A stretch of DNA of 64,000 bases from an uncultured Collinsella sp. (GCA_958413765.1 CATYVH010000005.1:11157-75156), one strand, 5' to 3'. Shown: positions 34,347 to 45,714, counted from the stretch's first letter. Notes: generated by a model not told the origin, from the sequence alone. Translations and numbers: made by a program.

Positions 34347-35393
34347 AGCAAAAGCCCCGCAGCCGGAGCGGACTGCGGGGCTCGTGAAGAGAGGCTAGTT
34401 TGTGGGCGTCTTGCCTGGCGCCCACGGGAGAGGCAACGGAGTAGGGGCTACTCGTGGATGCGGGTACCGGAGAGGCCGGCCATGGTCTCGGCGGCCTTGT
34501 CCAGGGCGCCGATGATGCAGGTGCGGCCCTTGCGGGAACGGGCGAACTTGATGGCGGCGCGGACCTTGGGCTCCATGGAACCCTTGCCGAACTGACCCTC
34601 GTCGGCCAGGCGCTCGGCCTCGTCGGCGGTGATGTCCTCGAGCTCCTCCTGGTTGGGCTTGCCAAAGTTGATGGCGACGTGCTCGACGGCGGTCAGCAGG
34701 AACAGGACGTCGGCGTCGCAGTCCTCGGCCAGCAGCTCGCCGCCCAGGTCCTTGTCGATGACGGCGGGAACGCCCTTGTAGCAGCCCTTGTTCTCGTAGT
34801 CGCGGACGACGGGGATGCCGCCGCCACCGCAGGCGATGACGATGAACTCGTTGTCAAGCAGGTTGAGGATGGAGTCAGCCTCGACGATCTTCTTGGGATC
34901 GGGGGAGGCGACGACGCGACGCCAGCCGCGGCCGGAATCCTCGACGAAGACCTTGGAGGGGTCCTCGGCCATGAACTCCTTGGCCTGCTCCTCGGTGTAG
35001 AAGGGGCCGATCGGCTTGGTCGGGTTCTTGAACGCGGGATCGTCCGGGTCGCACTCGATCTGGGTGACGACGGTGGCGGCGTGCCAACGCTTATAGCGCT
35101 TGTGCATCTCGCGGCCGATGCCCTGCTGCAGGTGGTAGCCGATGTAGCCCTGGGACATGGCGCCGCACTCGGGCAGCGGCATCTCGGGGGTGCCGATGGC
35201 GTCGTGGGCAGCGGCGAAGGCGTTCTGGATCATGCCGACCTGCGGGCCGTTGCCGTGGGTGATGATGATCTCGTTGCCCTGCTCGATGAGGCCGAGGAGC
35301 GCGTGGGCGGTGTTGCTCACGGCCTCGATCTGCTCGACGGGGTTGTTGCCGAGGGCGTTGCCGCCGAGGGCGACGACAATACGATCGGGCTTG
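34347..35393. repeat. Copy 2 of the 1,047-bp arcC duplication
   Basis: Nearly identical to 27222-28268, in the same orientation and 7,125 bases away. The flanks differ completely: the 5' leader of this arcC copy is unrelated to that of copy 1. Confidence 0.95.
34354..34383 (-). terminator. Terminator of arcC copy 2
   Basis: Same stem as at 27229-27258 except that one substitution breaks the pair next to the loop. T-rich tail on the minus strand. Confidence 0.85.
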
Positions 35394-35410
35394 CCAAGAG
35401 GCTTAGACAT
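34448..35410 (-). CDS. Carbamate kinase, copy 2
   Basis: 320 residues, identical to the operon copy except Leu for Tyr at position 5. This copy stands alone downstream of and convergent with the regulator gene. It has its own leader: GAAAGGATTCC precedes the ATG at 35410 (MSKPLGKPDR); the frame continues open to 35446. The new leader means it may be expressed under other conditions than the arc operon, supplying carbamoyl phosphate/ATP conversion separately. Confidence 0.95.
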   Translation of the reverse strand: MSKPLGKPDRIVVALGGNALGNNPVEQIEAVSNTAHALLGLIEQGNEIIITHGNGPQVGMIQNAFAAAHDAIGTPEMPLPECGAMSQGYIGYHLQQGIGREMHKRYKRWHAATVVTQIECDPDDPAFKNPTKPIGPFYTEEQAKEFMAEDPSKVFVEDSGRGWRRVVASPDPKKIVEADSILNLLDNEFIVIACGGGGIPVVRDYENKGCYKGVPAVIDKDLGGELLAEDCDADVLFLLTAVEHVAINFGKPNQEELEDITADEAERLADEGQFGKGSMEPKVRAAIKFARSRKGRTCIIGALDKAAETMAGLSGTRIHE

Positions 35411-35459
35411 TGCTGGAATCCTTTCTGTAAAAGGCCTACAACCCATTAATAACCCGCGC

Positions 35460-35770
35460 CCGTGCGATACGCGAGTTTATTAAGGTTTATATTCTCTTTA
35501 TCGCTCATTTTATTCATTTTGAAAATAGCGGAACGGTGAACGGTCGTTTTTATCCGCTCAGCGTACAGAACCCCAGCTCAGACATATCTACGCCATTTAC
35601 GTGCAACTTTATTTAAATGCAGCGAGGATTATGTCGGATTATGCAAACTACATCTCTGCTAAACACAAAACGGACAGCGCAATATCTTACTCGCACTATA
35701 CGAGATTCTATGCACTTATAAGTTGAGTATGCACCCCTGCAAAAACAAGGGGCTTTTCATCCAACATAAG
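35460..35770. other. AT-rich intergenic stretch
   Basis: About 310 bases upstream of arcC copy 2, markedly more AT-rich than its surroundings, with stops in all frames. It probably contains the arcC copy 2 promoter. No gene, RNA or repeat is recognised apart from a weak CCCCT/AGGGG hairpin near 35731-35752. Confidence 0.5.
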
Positions 35771-35771
35771 G

Positions 35772-35995
35772 GATAGCCGATCGCGCTTCACCCCGCGGCA
35801 AGCGACTGCGAGTTCGCAGTATGGAACTTTACCGTCGGCTTCTGCATGAACGCTACCGACGCCCTTTCGCTCCTGCGCGCCCAAGCAGCCGAGAACGCTA
35901 ACGGCGCCACTGTCAACCTGGCCACCCTCAACAACGGCGCCGCCAGCCTTTTCGCAAAGTACCGTGCTGGCTCGCTGGCTTTGAGGCCTAAGTGA
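35772..35995 (+). pseudogene. Possible 3' remnant of a gene
   Basis: A plus-strand frame reads without stops from just after a TAG near 35770 to a TGA at 35993-35995. Its protein-like composition includes CEFAVWNFTVGFCMNATDAL and ends in FAKYRAGSLALRPK. No ribosome site or proper start precedes it, so it looks like the tail of a lost gene. The family is not recognised. The antisense 81-residue frame over the same bases is less protein-like. Confidence 0.35.
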
Positions 35996-36001
35996 GCTTT
36001 G

Positions 36002-36087
36002 CTATTTGCCAATTTTTGTATGATTTGGGTCAAATCTATTTGTCAATTTTTGTATGATTAGGGGCAAATCTATTTGCCAATTTTTGT
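36002..36087 (+). repeat. Tandem 34-bp repeats with palindromic junctions ahead of the DUF4143 gene
   Basis: Two full units (36002-36035 and 36036-36069) and a half unit (36070-36087), each starting CTATTTGYCAATTTTTGTAT. The junctions form palindromes: GGCAAATCTATTTGCC is perfect at the second junction, and the first has CAAATCTATTTG. It ends 15 bases before the ATG of the ATPase gene, so it is a likely operator or promoter array. Confidence 0.85.
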
Positions 36088-36102
36088 CAATGAGGTGTTT
36101 TA

Positions 36103-37464
36103 ATGCTACGCCGCAAAGTCACTGATAGGCTTTTGAGCTGGAAGAATAACTCCCATAAGGCCCTGCTTGTTACCGGTGCGCGCCAGATTGGCAAGAGCTA
36201 TGCGATTCGCGCGTTTGGTAAAGACAACTACGCTTCGTATTTTGAGGTCAATTTGCTACTCGACGCCGAGGCAAGGGATGTGCTTGTTGGCGCCAAGAAC
36301 GCCGTTGACTTTATCAACCGTGTGGCCCTTCTTGCGGATGCACCGCTTGCTGAGGGAGATACGCTTATCTTTGTCGATGAGATTCAGGAATACCCGCAGA
36401 TCATTACGCTCATGAAGGCATTGGTCGAGGACGGGCGCTTTAGCTATGTCTTCTCGGGGTCTATGCTTGGGACCGAGTTTAAGGGGATCTCTTCTTTTCC
36501 GGTAGGGTATGTCGAACACATTGTTATGCGGCCGATGGATTTTGAAGAGTTTTGTTGGGCAAACAGCGTCAGCGAGAATGTGCTTGCAGGAATTCGCAGC
36601 TGCCTTGTCGAAAGGCGACCCGTCGAAAACTATATTCATGAGGCGATGCTCAAAAACTTTAGAGCCTATATCGTTTGCGGCGGCATGCCGGAGGTCGTTC
36701 AGAACTATATCGATTCGGGCTATTCGCTCGTGAGAACGCGTGAGCTTCAAATTCAGCTAGTCGATCAGTACAAAAGCGACATCTCTAAATATGCATCGAC
36801 TCGAGCGTTTAACGTTCGCTCCATTTTCGAGCAAATTCCCGTTCAACTTGAGGCGGAATCCCATCGCTTTGTTGTTTCATCCCTGGGCGAGGGGGCTCGC
36901 CTTCAAAAATACGAGCAGGATTTCCTATGGTTGGTGAACGCGGGCGTTGGACTGATGGTCGCCCAGGTGACGGAGGCCCGGAGTCCTCTTAAGAGGACAG
37001 AGAAGGCGACCGCCTTTAAGCTATACGAGTCTGATACAGGCATGCTCGCATCACGGTATCCCGGCAGCACGGCACGCGCCGTCTACCTTGATATGAAAAC
37101 CCCCAACCTCGGCGGTCTCTATGAGAACGTGGTCGCGCAGGAGCTTGTCGCCCTTGGAACTGATGCATGGTACTACCAGACACGCGAGGTCGGCGAAGTT
37201 GACTTTGTGATCGAAGGCACCCGCGGGCACGTTGTCCCAATCGAGGTCAAATCGGGCAAGAAGGTTCGAGCCCATGCGGCCCTCGACCGTCTGATGAGCG
37301 TGAGCGAGTACAAAATCCCCGAGGCCGTTGTGCTAAGCCACGAGAACCTCAGCAAAGAGGGCAAGGTCCTGTACGTTCCAATCTATATGACATTCTGCCT
37401 CGATGAGTTTATGGAAAAGGACGACCCCAACAACGATTTCTCGTTTGCGCCCATATCCCTCTAG
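36103..37464 (+). CDS. AAA ATPase with DUF4143 domain
   Basis: 453 residues. The N-terminal P-loop ATPase has Walker A LLVTGARQIGKSYAIRAFG and Walker B TLIFVDEIQEYP, with a sensor-like YVFSGSMLG. The C-terminal DUF4143 region ends in a nuclease-like strand set, EVDFVIEG..VPIEVKSGKK, which resembles a PD-(D/E)xK core. The family is widespread in gut bacteria; its role is not established, and both defence and mobile-element links have been suggested. Base composition is lower in GC than the surrounding housekeeping genes. TGAGGTG precedes the ATG. Confidence 0.88.
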   Translation: MLRRKVTDRLLSWKNNSHKALLVTGARQIGKSYAIRAFGKDNYASYFEVNLLLDAEARDVLVGAKNAVDFINRVALLADAPLAEGDTLIFVDEIQEYPQIITLMKALVEDGRFSYVFSGSMLGTEFKGISSFPVGYVEHIVMRPMDFEEFCWANSVSENVLAGIRSCLVERRPVENYIHEAMLKNFRAYIVCGGMPEVVQNYIDSGYSLVRTRELQIQLVDQYKSDISKYASTRAFNVRSIFEQIPVQLEAESHRFVVSSLGEGARLQKYEQDFLWLVNAGVGLMVAQVTEARSPLKRTEKATAFKLYESDTGMLASRYPGSTARAVYLDMKTPNLGGLYENVVAQELVALGTDAWYYQTREVGEVDFVIEGTRGHVVPIEVKSGKKVRAHAALDRLMSVSEYKIPEAVVLSHENLSKEGKVLYVPIYMTFCLDEFMEKDDPNNDFSFAPISL

Positions 37465-37493
37465 GCCATCTGAGTCCGCAAGCCAGCCCCCAC

Positions 37494-37730
37494 GCCCAAA
37501 GTACTGCGCCTTTCGCGCCAAAGGCGCGAAACAGCAAGGGGATAGAAGGCAGCGACAACCAACTCCCCCACTATGCCCAAAGTGCTGCGATGTTTCGCGC
37601 AAAGCGCGAAACAGCACTGGGGCAGCAGAAGGCCACAATCAGCTAGCCCTCCATGCCCAAAGTGGCGCGTGGTTTCGCGGCCACGCCGCGAAACAGCGAC
37701 CGGGACAAGGCACCCCACCAACCACGTCCT
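37494..37730. repeat. Three tandem 80-bp repeats, each with a covarying hairpin
   Basis: Units begin at 37494, 37575 and 37655 with GCCCAAAGT. Each contains a stem flanked by TTTCGCG and CGCGAAA: 37511-37531 (TTTCGCGCC/GGCGCGAAA), 37593-37611 (8-bp stem) and 37673-37693 (TTTCGCGGC/GCCGCGAAA). Differences between units are compensated across the stem. The array follows the ATPase gene by about 30 bases and is on no obvious coding frame. Confidence 0.85.
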
Positions 37731-37764
37731 TCATCAGCCCACACAATCCGAGGACGTAGTCGTA

Positions 37765-37889
37765 GCAGGATCTGAGGGCTGACCTTCGCGGACACTCCGC
37801 AGGACGAAAGAACCCCCGCCGCACGTAGTGTGCAGCGGGGGTTCTTTCATGTCCGAGGACGTCCGCGAAGGTCAGCCCTCAGATCCTGC
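37765..37889. repeat. 29-bp inverted repeat enclosing the ATPase/nifJ terminator
   Basis: Arms 37765-37793 and 37861-37889 are perfect reverse complements. The right arm ends 10 bases from the nifJ stop. The terminator at 37806-37848 lies inside, so the whole could fold as a long cruciform. Confidence 0.85.
37806..37848. terminator. Bidirectional terminator between the DUF4143 gene and nifJ
   Basis: GAAAGAACCCCCGC/GCGGGGGTTCTTTC, a 14-bp perfect stem whose outer ends provide A/T-rich tails on both strands. It serves two convergent genes. Confidence 0.85.
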
Positions 37890-37899
37890 GGTGGGAGAC

Positions 37900-41439
<3,540 letters not shown>

Positions 41440-41784
41440 ATACCCCTCTCCTCTCATATAGGTATACAGGCCCCGGCGATCGCCGGGATGTTGGCGTGAT
41501 GGGATTTTCGCTGTTGCTTCCAATCATCTGGCAGGCAGGCTCAGCAGCAGGTACATGGCGTGGAGAGAAGGCATGCCGAGGCGAGGAGGGCTGCACGCAC
41601 TCCACAGGCCCAGCTGCCCGTCTTGCACATGACCGAGCGCCGCAAAGGCCGCATGCCGGATGCTCCCGGGCACGCCCCGGCGATGGGAGGCACCCGCAAC
41701 GGAAATCCGCATGCGGGTTTATTGTACCCCGCCGCCAAGTGTAATTTCGACAAATATAGGTGGGCGGTAAAGGTTTACCTCGGG
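41440..41784. other. nifJ upstream region
   Basis: About 345 bases that should hold the nifJ promoter; TACAAT on the minus strand at 41726-41721 is a possible -10. Several GC-rich partial hairpins occur (CATGCCGGATG, CCGCATGCGG). No supported gene. Confidence 0.45.
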
Positions 41785-42320
41785 TGACCGCCAAGGGCCA
41801 AAATGAACGCTTCGTCCCCGGGCGATTGGCCCTGGCGCGCCATGGAGTGTCCCGGAGTGCCGGCATAAAAGGAACGTCCCCATCTGCCGACTAGAGGGCG
41901 CCGACGCCGAGGAGGATAGCGTAGGTGGTGGATTCGCCAAGTCTGAGCTCGTCGCCGGGGTTGAGCTGAGCGGAGCGGCCGGGCTCGACCTGGATGCAGA
42001 CGTTCGTCGCGCCGTTTACCACCATGGTTCCGTTGGTGGACGACAAGTCCTCGACGTGCCAGATATTTTGAGCATCGCACCAGATATGGGCATGGCGGGC
42101 CGAGACGTCGTCGGTGATGCCGCCCTCCCCCGTTGCCAGCGCGCCGATCTCAACGCCTTCCTCACTCGGCTGAATCCAGCGCGGGACGCTCACCACGTAG
42201 CCGTTTTGCACGCACAGCAGTCCCAGCGGATGCGCCGGCGCGACCTCGTGCTCGCCCGCGACCGAAGATGTGCTCAGCGAGCGCGGCGTCGACGTGTCGC
42301 CGCCACGGGTCGCATGAGCG
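41785..42320 (-). repeat. Partial duplication of the FHA gene region
   Basis: Matches 48527-49065, including the non-coding stretch past the stop codon (GACCGCCAAGGGCCAAAATG) and the FHA-domain codons, with scattered substitutions and a short in-frame deletion. Similarity ends sharply near 42320. Confidence 0.8.
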
Positions 42321-42370
42321 CGGCGGCTCGCCCGACTTGGAACTAAGGCGGGCGTGAGAGCAAACGGCAT
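41891..42370 (-). pseudogene. 5'-truncated FHA-domain gene copy
   Basis: The frame encodes an FHA domain nearly the same as the C-terminus of the 48633-49571 protein: VSARHAHIW, then HVEDLSSTNGTMVVNG. The first 180 or so residues of the parent are missing; beyond the junction (AHATRGGDTSTPRSL) the sequence is unrelated. The ATG at 42370 has no ribosome site. It could still make a free FHA domain of about 130 residues but is more likely a dead fragment of a segmental duplication. Confidence 0.7.
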
Positions 42371-42886
42371 AGGGAACGAATCTTGCGGATGTACTCCTCG
42401 ACGTCAGGCAGGTAAGCCCCACGAAGTCACCGGGGAGGCCCAAGCGGCCCGGCACCACTTCCAGATTCTGACCAGGGCGAGTCGTTCGCCGGTGGCTGAA
42501 GGCTCGCTCCCACCCAAAAGGGGAGATTCGCGTTGTTCCCCAATCGCTCTCGCATCTTTCATTTTGCTCGAGGTGGGCTATAAAAACTTTCCTGGTGAAA
42601 GGCGGCGATTGGTTTCCTTTCTTTCTAGAGGAGCGCGCCTGTAATCTGTTTTCATCCTAAATCAAGTTAAGATCGGACCTTCCAGAGGCAAGTCGACTCA
42701 AACTGCGAGGCTCCATGTTGGAATAAAGAGCGCTGTCGAAGTGCCAACAACACAAAGCTTGCCAGTCTCAAATAGAACCTTTTGGGAGTCCGATTGGGCC
42801 GCACACCGAATCCCCGCTGGTGGTTTTTTATAGCTGCGCAACAATAAACAAGGTTAGTGCCAGTCCAGCATGAAATTGAGGAACGT
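42371..42886. other. Gap upstream of the radical SAM gene
   Basis: About 515 bases without a supported gene. Between roughly 42345 and 42480 the minus strand contains a gene-end-like tail (YLPDVEEYIRKIRSLCRLL then TAG) broken upstream by a frameshift, probably a decayed gene. From about 42540 the sequence turns AT-rich, marking the left side of the RiPP island, and likely contains its promoter. Confidence 0.45.
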
Positions 42887-44245
42887 ATGCATTTTTTCTC
42901 AGTAAGTGATCGTCGTTACTGCTTCGATGAGGTCACTCGCAATTGCTTTCAGGTTGACCAAGCATCAGAAGATGCGCTTCGCATATTTGAAGCATCGGGA
43001 AGAACGGTCAACTCGAAGTTGCTAACAAAGTCACTTGCTGCGAAAGGCTACGACCAAACGACCATAGCAGAACTTGAAGACGACATTGATGAGTATCAAC
43101 GATTGTCTGAGCGGACTTTCTTAACAAAAGACACGCCTCGAAAACTTAGATCCATCGAACTCCACGTTTCACATGCATGCAACCTTGGTTGTAGTTACTG
43201 TTTTGCCGGTAAAGGAGATTATGGAACGTCTCCTCTGCTGATGACAGACGAGATAGCCTTCAAGGCGGTCGACTACCTCGTCGCAAGTTCATCGGAAAAC
43301 GAAACGCTTGCGATCGTCTTTTTTGGTGGGGAACCCATGATTAACGAGCCGCTGATATGGAAAACGGTCGACTATTCAAAAAGAATATACCCCAATAGAA
43401 ACTTTACCTATTCTATTACGACCAACGGAACGCTTTTGAATGACACTGCTGTGAATTCTTTCAAGGAGCACGGGTTTTCTGTTCTGATTAGTCTCGATGG
43501 TACAGGATGCAAGCACGATGCATCGCGCCCGTACAAGACGGGAGGCGGCTCTTTCTCCGATATCGACAAAAACGTTCGTCGTTTTTCCGAGTCGTTCCCC
43601 TTCGGCGCAAGAGCGACCTTAACAAATAATAACTGTAACCTTGTTGAAGACTATCTTCAGTTTAAAGAGATGGGCTTCAGAAGGATTTACTTCTCGCCCG
43701 TGAGCTCATTCGATGAGAATATCAAACTCGACGAACACTCATTAAACAAAATCAGGGCGGGCCTAATAGATTTGGCGGATCAATATCTCAAACAGATTGA
43801 TCAAGGGGAAAAGCCCTTGTTTAGAACATTGAAAACTGCAGTTGATTTGATTATGAGCAACAGGATCGCCTTTGTCGGATGCGGGGCTGGCAGGCGTTTT
43901 ATTTCCGTGACTCCCGAAGGGGACGTATACCCCTGTCACAGGTTTGTCGGGATGATGCGATTCAAAATGGGCAACATCGTCACCGGAATTGACGAAACTA
44001 GGTATATTGAAAACTGGAGTCAGGGTGTCGAAAAAAGAATTGACTGTACGGACTGTTGGGCTCGGTCTTTCTGTGGTGGGGGCTGTAGCTGGGAGGCTGC
44101 AGGCGAGCACGGCTACTTGCCCAAGAGTCTACACCCTGCATCATGTGAATATAGAAAAATGTGCTACGAGATGGCTTTTGACCTTATTTCCCGCCACTCA
44201 TCTTCGCAGGAGAAAAATCAACGAGAAGCTACTGTATCGGAATAA
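42887..44245 (+). CDS. Radical SAM/SPASM peptide maturase (RiPP)
   Basis: About 452 residues. The N-terminal 90 residues (MHFFSVSDRRYCFDEVTRN) look like a leader-binding region. The radical SAM cluster is CNLGCSYC (Cys 98, 102, 105), followed by FFGGEPMI, the usual SAM-binding GGEP. A SPASM domain closes the protein: FVGCGAG, VYPCHRF, CTDCWARSFCGGGC and CEYRKMC, enough cysteines for two auxiliary Fe-S clusters. Such enzymes install thioether or other crosslinks in ribosomal peptides. Two precursor-like genes follow within 400 bases. GAGGAACGT before the ATG at 42887 sets the start; a GTG at 42857 is the alternative. The gene is AT-rich and likely acquired. Confidence 0.92.
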   Translation: MHFFSVSDRRYCFDEVTRNCFQVDQASEDALRIFEASGRTVNSKLLTKSLAAKGYDQTTIAELEDDIDEYQRLSERTFLTKDTPRKLRSIELHVSHACNLGCSYCFAGKGDYGTSPLLMTDEIAFKAVDYLVASSSENETLAIVFFGGEPMINEPLIWKTVDYSKRIYPNRNFTYSITTNGTLLNDTAVNSFKEHGFSVLISLDGTGCKHDASRPYKTGGGSFSDIDKNVRRFSESFPFGARATLTNNNCNLVEDYLQFKEMGFRRIYFSPVSSFDENIKLDEHSLNKIRAGLIDLADQYLKQIDQGEKPLFRTLKTAVDLIMSNRIAFVGCGAGRRFISVTPEGDVYPCHRFVGMMRFKMGNIVTGIDETRYIENWSQGVEKRIDCTDCWARSFCGGGCSWEAAGEHGYLPKSLHPASCEYRKMCYEMAFDLISRHSSSQEKNQREATVSE

Positions 44246-44414
44246 GCGGTTCAGCGCATTGCTGTCACCATTGTGGAGGTGTTCGTTCTTCTGATTACCG
44301 TCTGTGAAGCTTATTGCTACGTTCGCCGAAACCATTCTAGAAATATGGTGAACTAGACATCTTGGTTTGTTATACACAATATTGAGGTTTTTCTGCACTC
44401 AAAGGGAGGTAGTC

Positions 44415-44618
44415 GTGAAGCATATTCATCCGATTAATCCAGGAAGTGGCGACGAGGCAGGCGTGAAGCCGATGTCTTTTGACTGCCTCTTGGGCATTAC
44501 TGACATCTGTACTGTTTATGATAAAGCAGATGGCTGTGGTGCATACGATTACTGCGACTATGACATGGATGGCGGCAGCATCTGCGTTGTAGATCACTGT
44601 GGCATTGATCAAACGTAG
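44415..44618 (+). CDS. Cys/Asp-rich RiPP precursor peptide 1
   Basis: 67 residues from GTG at 44415 with AAAGGGAGGT upstream. The leader starts MKHIHPINPGSGDEAG. The core from about residue 22 has Cys at 24, 32, 41, 47, 57 and 62, six in 39 residues. CTVYD and CGAYD are CxxxD units; CDYD, CVVD and CGID are CxxD. No Lys occurs after residue 37 and the core is strongly acidic. The spacing recalls ranthipeptides such as freyrasin, in which a radical SAM enzyme links Cys sulfur to Asp side chains. It shares its leader start with the next gene. Confidence 0.85.
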   Translation: MKHIHPINPGSGDEAGVKPMSFDCLLGITDICTVYDKADGCGAYDYCDYDMDGGSICVVDHCGIDQT

Positions 44619-44648
44619 TCTCTAATTGGATTAAGGTGAGGAGCTGTT

Positions 44649-44828
44649 ATGAAGCATATCCATCCTGTTGGTTCAAATGAACATCCTCCCGTTGAGCCTT
44701 GTTGTCTTGGAGTTGATATATGCAATTTTTACGACATCGCCGAGTGCCCTGTTGCGGATTGGTGCTATGTCGATAAAGAATCAAGCTGTGTTTTGCCAGC
44801 AGATTGGTGCGATCCAGTTGACGAGTAG
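44649..44828 (+). CDS. Cys/Asp-rich RiPP precursor peptide 2
   Basis: 59 residues; ATG at 44649 with GGTGAGGAG upstream. It starts MKHIHPVGSNEHPP, matching precursor 1, then diverges until the core. Cys are at 18, 19, 25, 33, 39, 47 and 54. CLGVD, CNFYD, CPVAD and CDPVD are CxxxD units, CYVD is CxxD. The cores of the two peptides align from DIC..YD onward, with the same D-Y/W-C step (DYC, DWC). It is a paralogue of precursor 1 made by the same locus. Confidence 0.85.
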   Translation: MKHIHPVGSNEHPPVEPCCLGVDICNFYDIAECPVADWCYVDKESSCVLPADWCDPVDE

Positions 44829-44906
44829 TTTTGTGGCTAGGAACTATTTGGTCCAATTCAGAATAAGATGGGAACAAATACCAAAATCTCGTGTCTGGGA
44901 GGAGTT

Positions 44907-45014
44907 ATGCCATTATTGCAAGGTCTCGTTGGATTAGCCTTTATACTTGCGTTATATCTGGCACCTTTTTTAATTCTATTCTTCATTATCCGACTCTTTC
45001 TTCGGAGAAAATAG
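44907..45014 (+). CDS. 35-residue single-span membrane peptide
   Basis: Begins MPLLQGLVGLAFILALYLAP and ends FFIIRLFLRRK, so it is almost entirely one hydrophobic helix with a basic C-terminus (C-terminus inside). CTGGGAGGAGTT before the ATG is a near-ideal ribosome site, which makes chance unlikely. It follows precursor 2 by 78 bases on the same strand and precedes the island terminator. It may be an immunity or export partner; no family is recognised. Confidence 0.65.
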   Translation: MPLLQGLVGLAFILALYLAPFLILFFIIRLFLRRK

Positions 45015-45079
45015 GAGTGTCACGCAAACATTAGCGTAGCTTTCTTCCAATATGAGCCGAGCATTGGCAAGTGGAATAA

Positions 45080-45125
45080 GAAGCCCGACCGTTCGCCACA
45101 TGAAAGTGATCGGACGGGCTTCTCT
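45080..45125 (+). terminator. Terminator of the RiPP operon
   Basis: AGAAGCCCG/CGGGCTTCT outer stem with one internal A-A mismatch and then CCG/CGG, followed by CTATTT on the plus strand. Confidence 0.7.
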
Positions 45126-45217
45126 ATTTAACCCGGGCCGCCACCCATAGCGGCTTTCCAAGCGTATTCTCAGTGCAAAGCAATCGTCAGTTTAATCCTA
45201 TGCGCTGATACCGCATT

Positions 45218-45460
45218 TCATTTGTTCGGCTCGAATTCTACGGCCTGGCAACCCTCGCACTCTCCGGCAAATGGATTGAACGCGAAGGCAGAGATGATGT
45301 GTGCGTGGACATCGAGGCTGCTGTAGGCAACATACTGGGACATGGACCCCCGCTGCGCGTGGTATGCGGCCCGGCATATTCATTGCCGTCCAACCCCGTG
45401 TAGTTGCAGCAAAGGGTGGAACCTCAATGCTCAGCTCATGTTGTCCGTGGGACACGAGAA
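45218..45460 (-). pseudogene. Frameshifted gene remnant
   Basis: On the minus strand the frame HELSIEVPPFAATTRGWTA continues, after a shift of frame near 45370, as YHAQRGSMSQYVAYSSLDV and ends in CEGCQAVEFEPNK with a TGA at 45218. The joined protein looks real but no intact gene remains. The family is not recognised. It lies between the RiPP operon and the ABC transporter gene. The further 45461-45714 stretch has a small ACTAAAG/CTTTAGT hairpin (45567-45584) and no gene. Confidence 0.5.
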
Positions 45461-45714
45461 TCGTAAGTACACTTTGGTGCGATTCTCACGCTGATACTGA
45501 GCCACCTGGAATAAGATACGTCGCGACAACACTTCGCTTCACCTCTGTCTCGACAAGATGACGTAGACTAAAGTTTCCTTTAGTAAGAGAACGAGAACTA
45601 TATCTGAAAGCGTTGCGATGGCGTGAAGGCACCGAGTCCGAACCGCCTGAATGCTACGTGCATCTGCATCGCCTTTTTGTTATCTCTGCCAGTTGGGTAG
45701 CACTACACTTGTCA

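Noticed and set aside
36002..36087. Possible CRISPR array
   Set aside because: The 34-bp units are contiguous without spacers, and no cas gene is present.
37494..37730. Possible tRNA or structured RNA cluster
   Set aside because: The stems are single hairpins without cloverleaf arms or an anticodon; kept as repeats only.
45198..45455. Intact 85-residue minus-strand gene
   Set aside because: The protein-like signal changes frame in the middle and ends in another frame, so a frameshifted remnant is the better reading.
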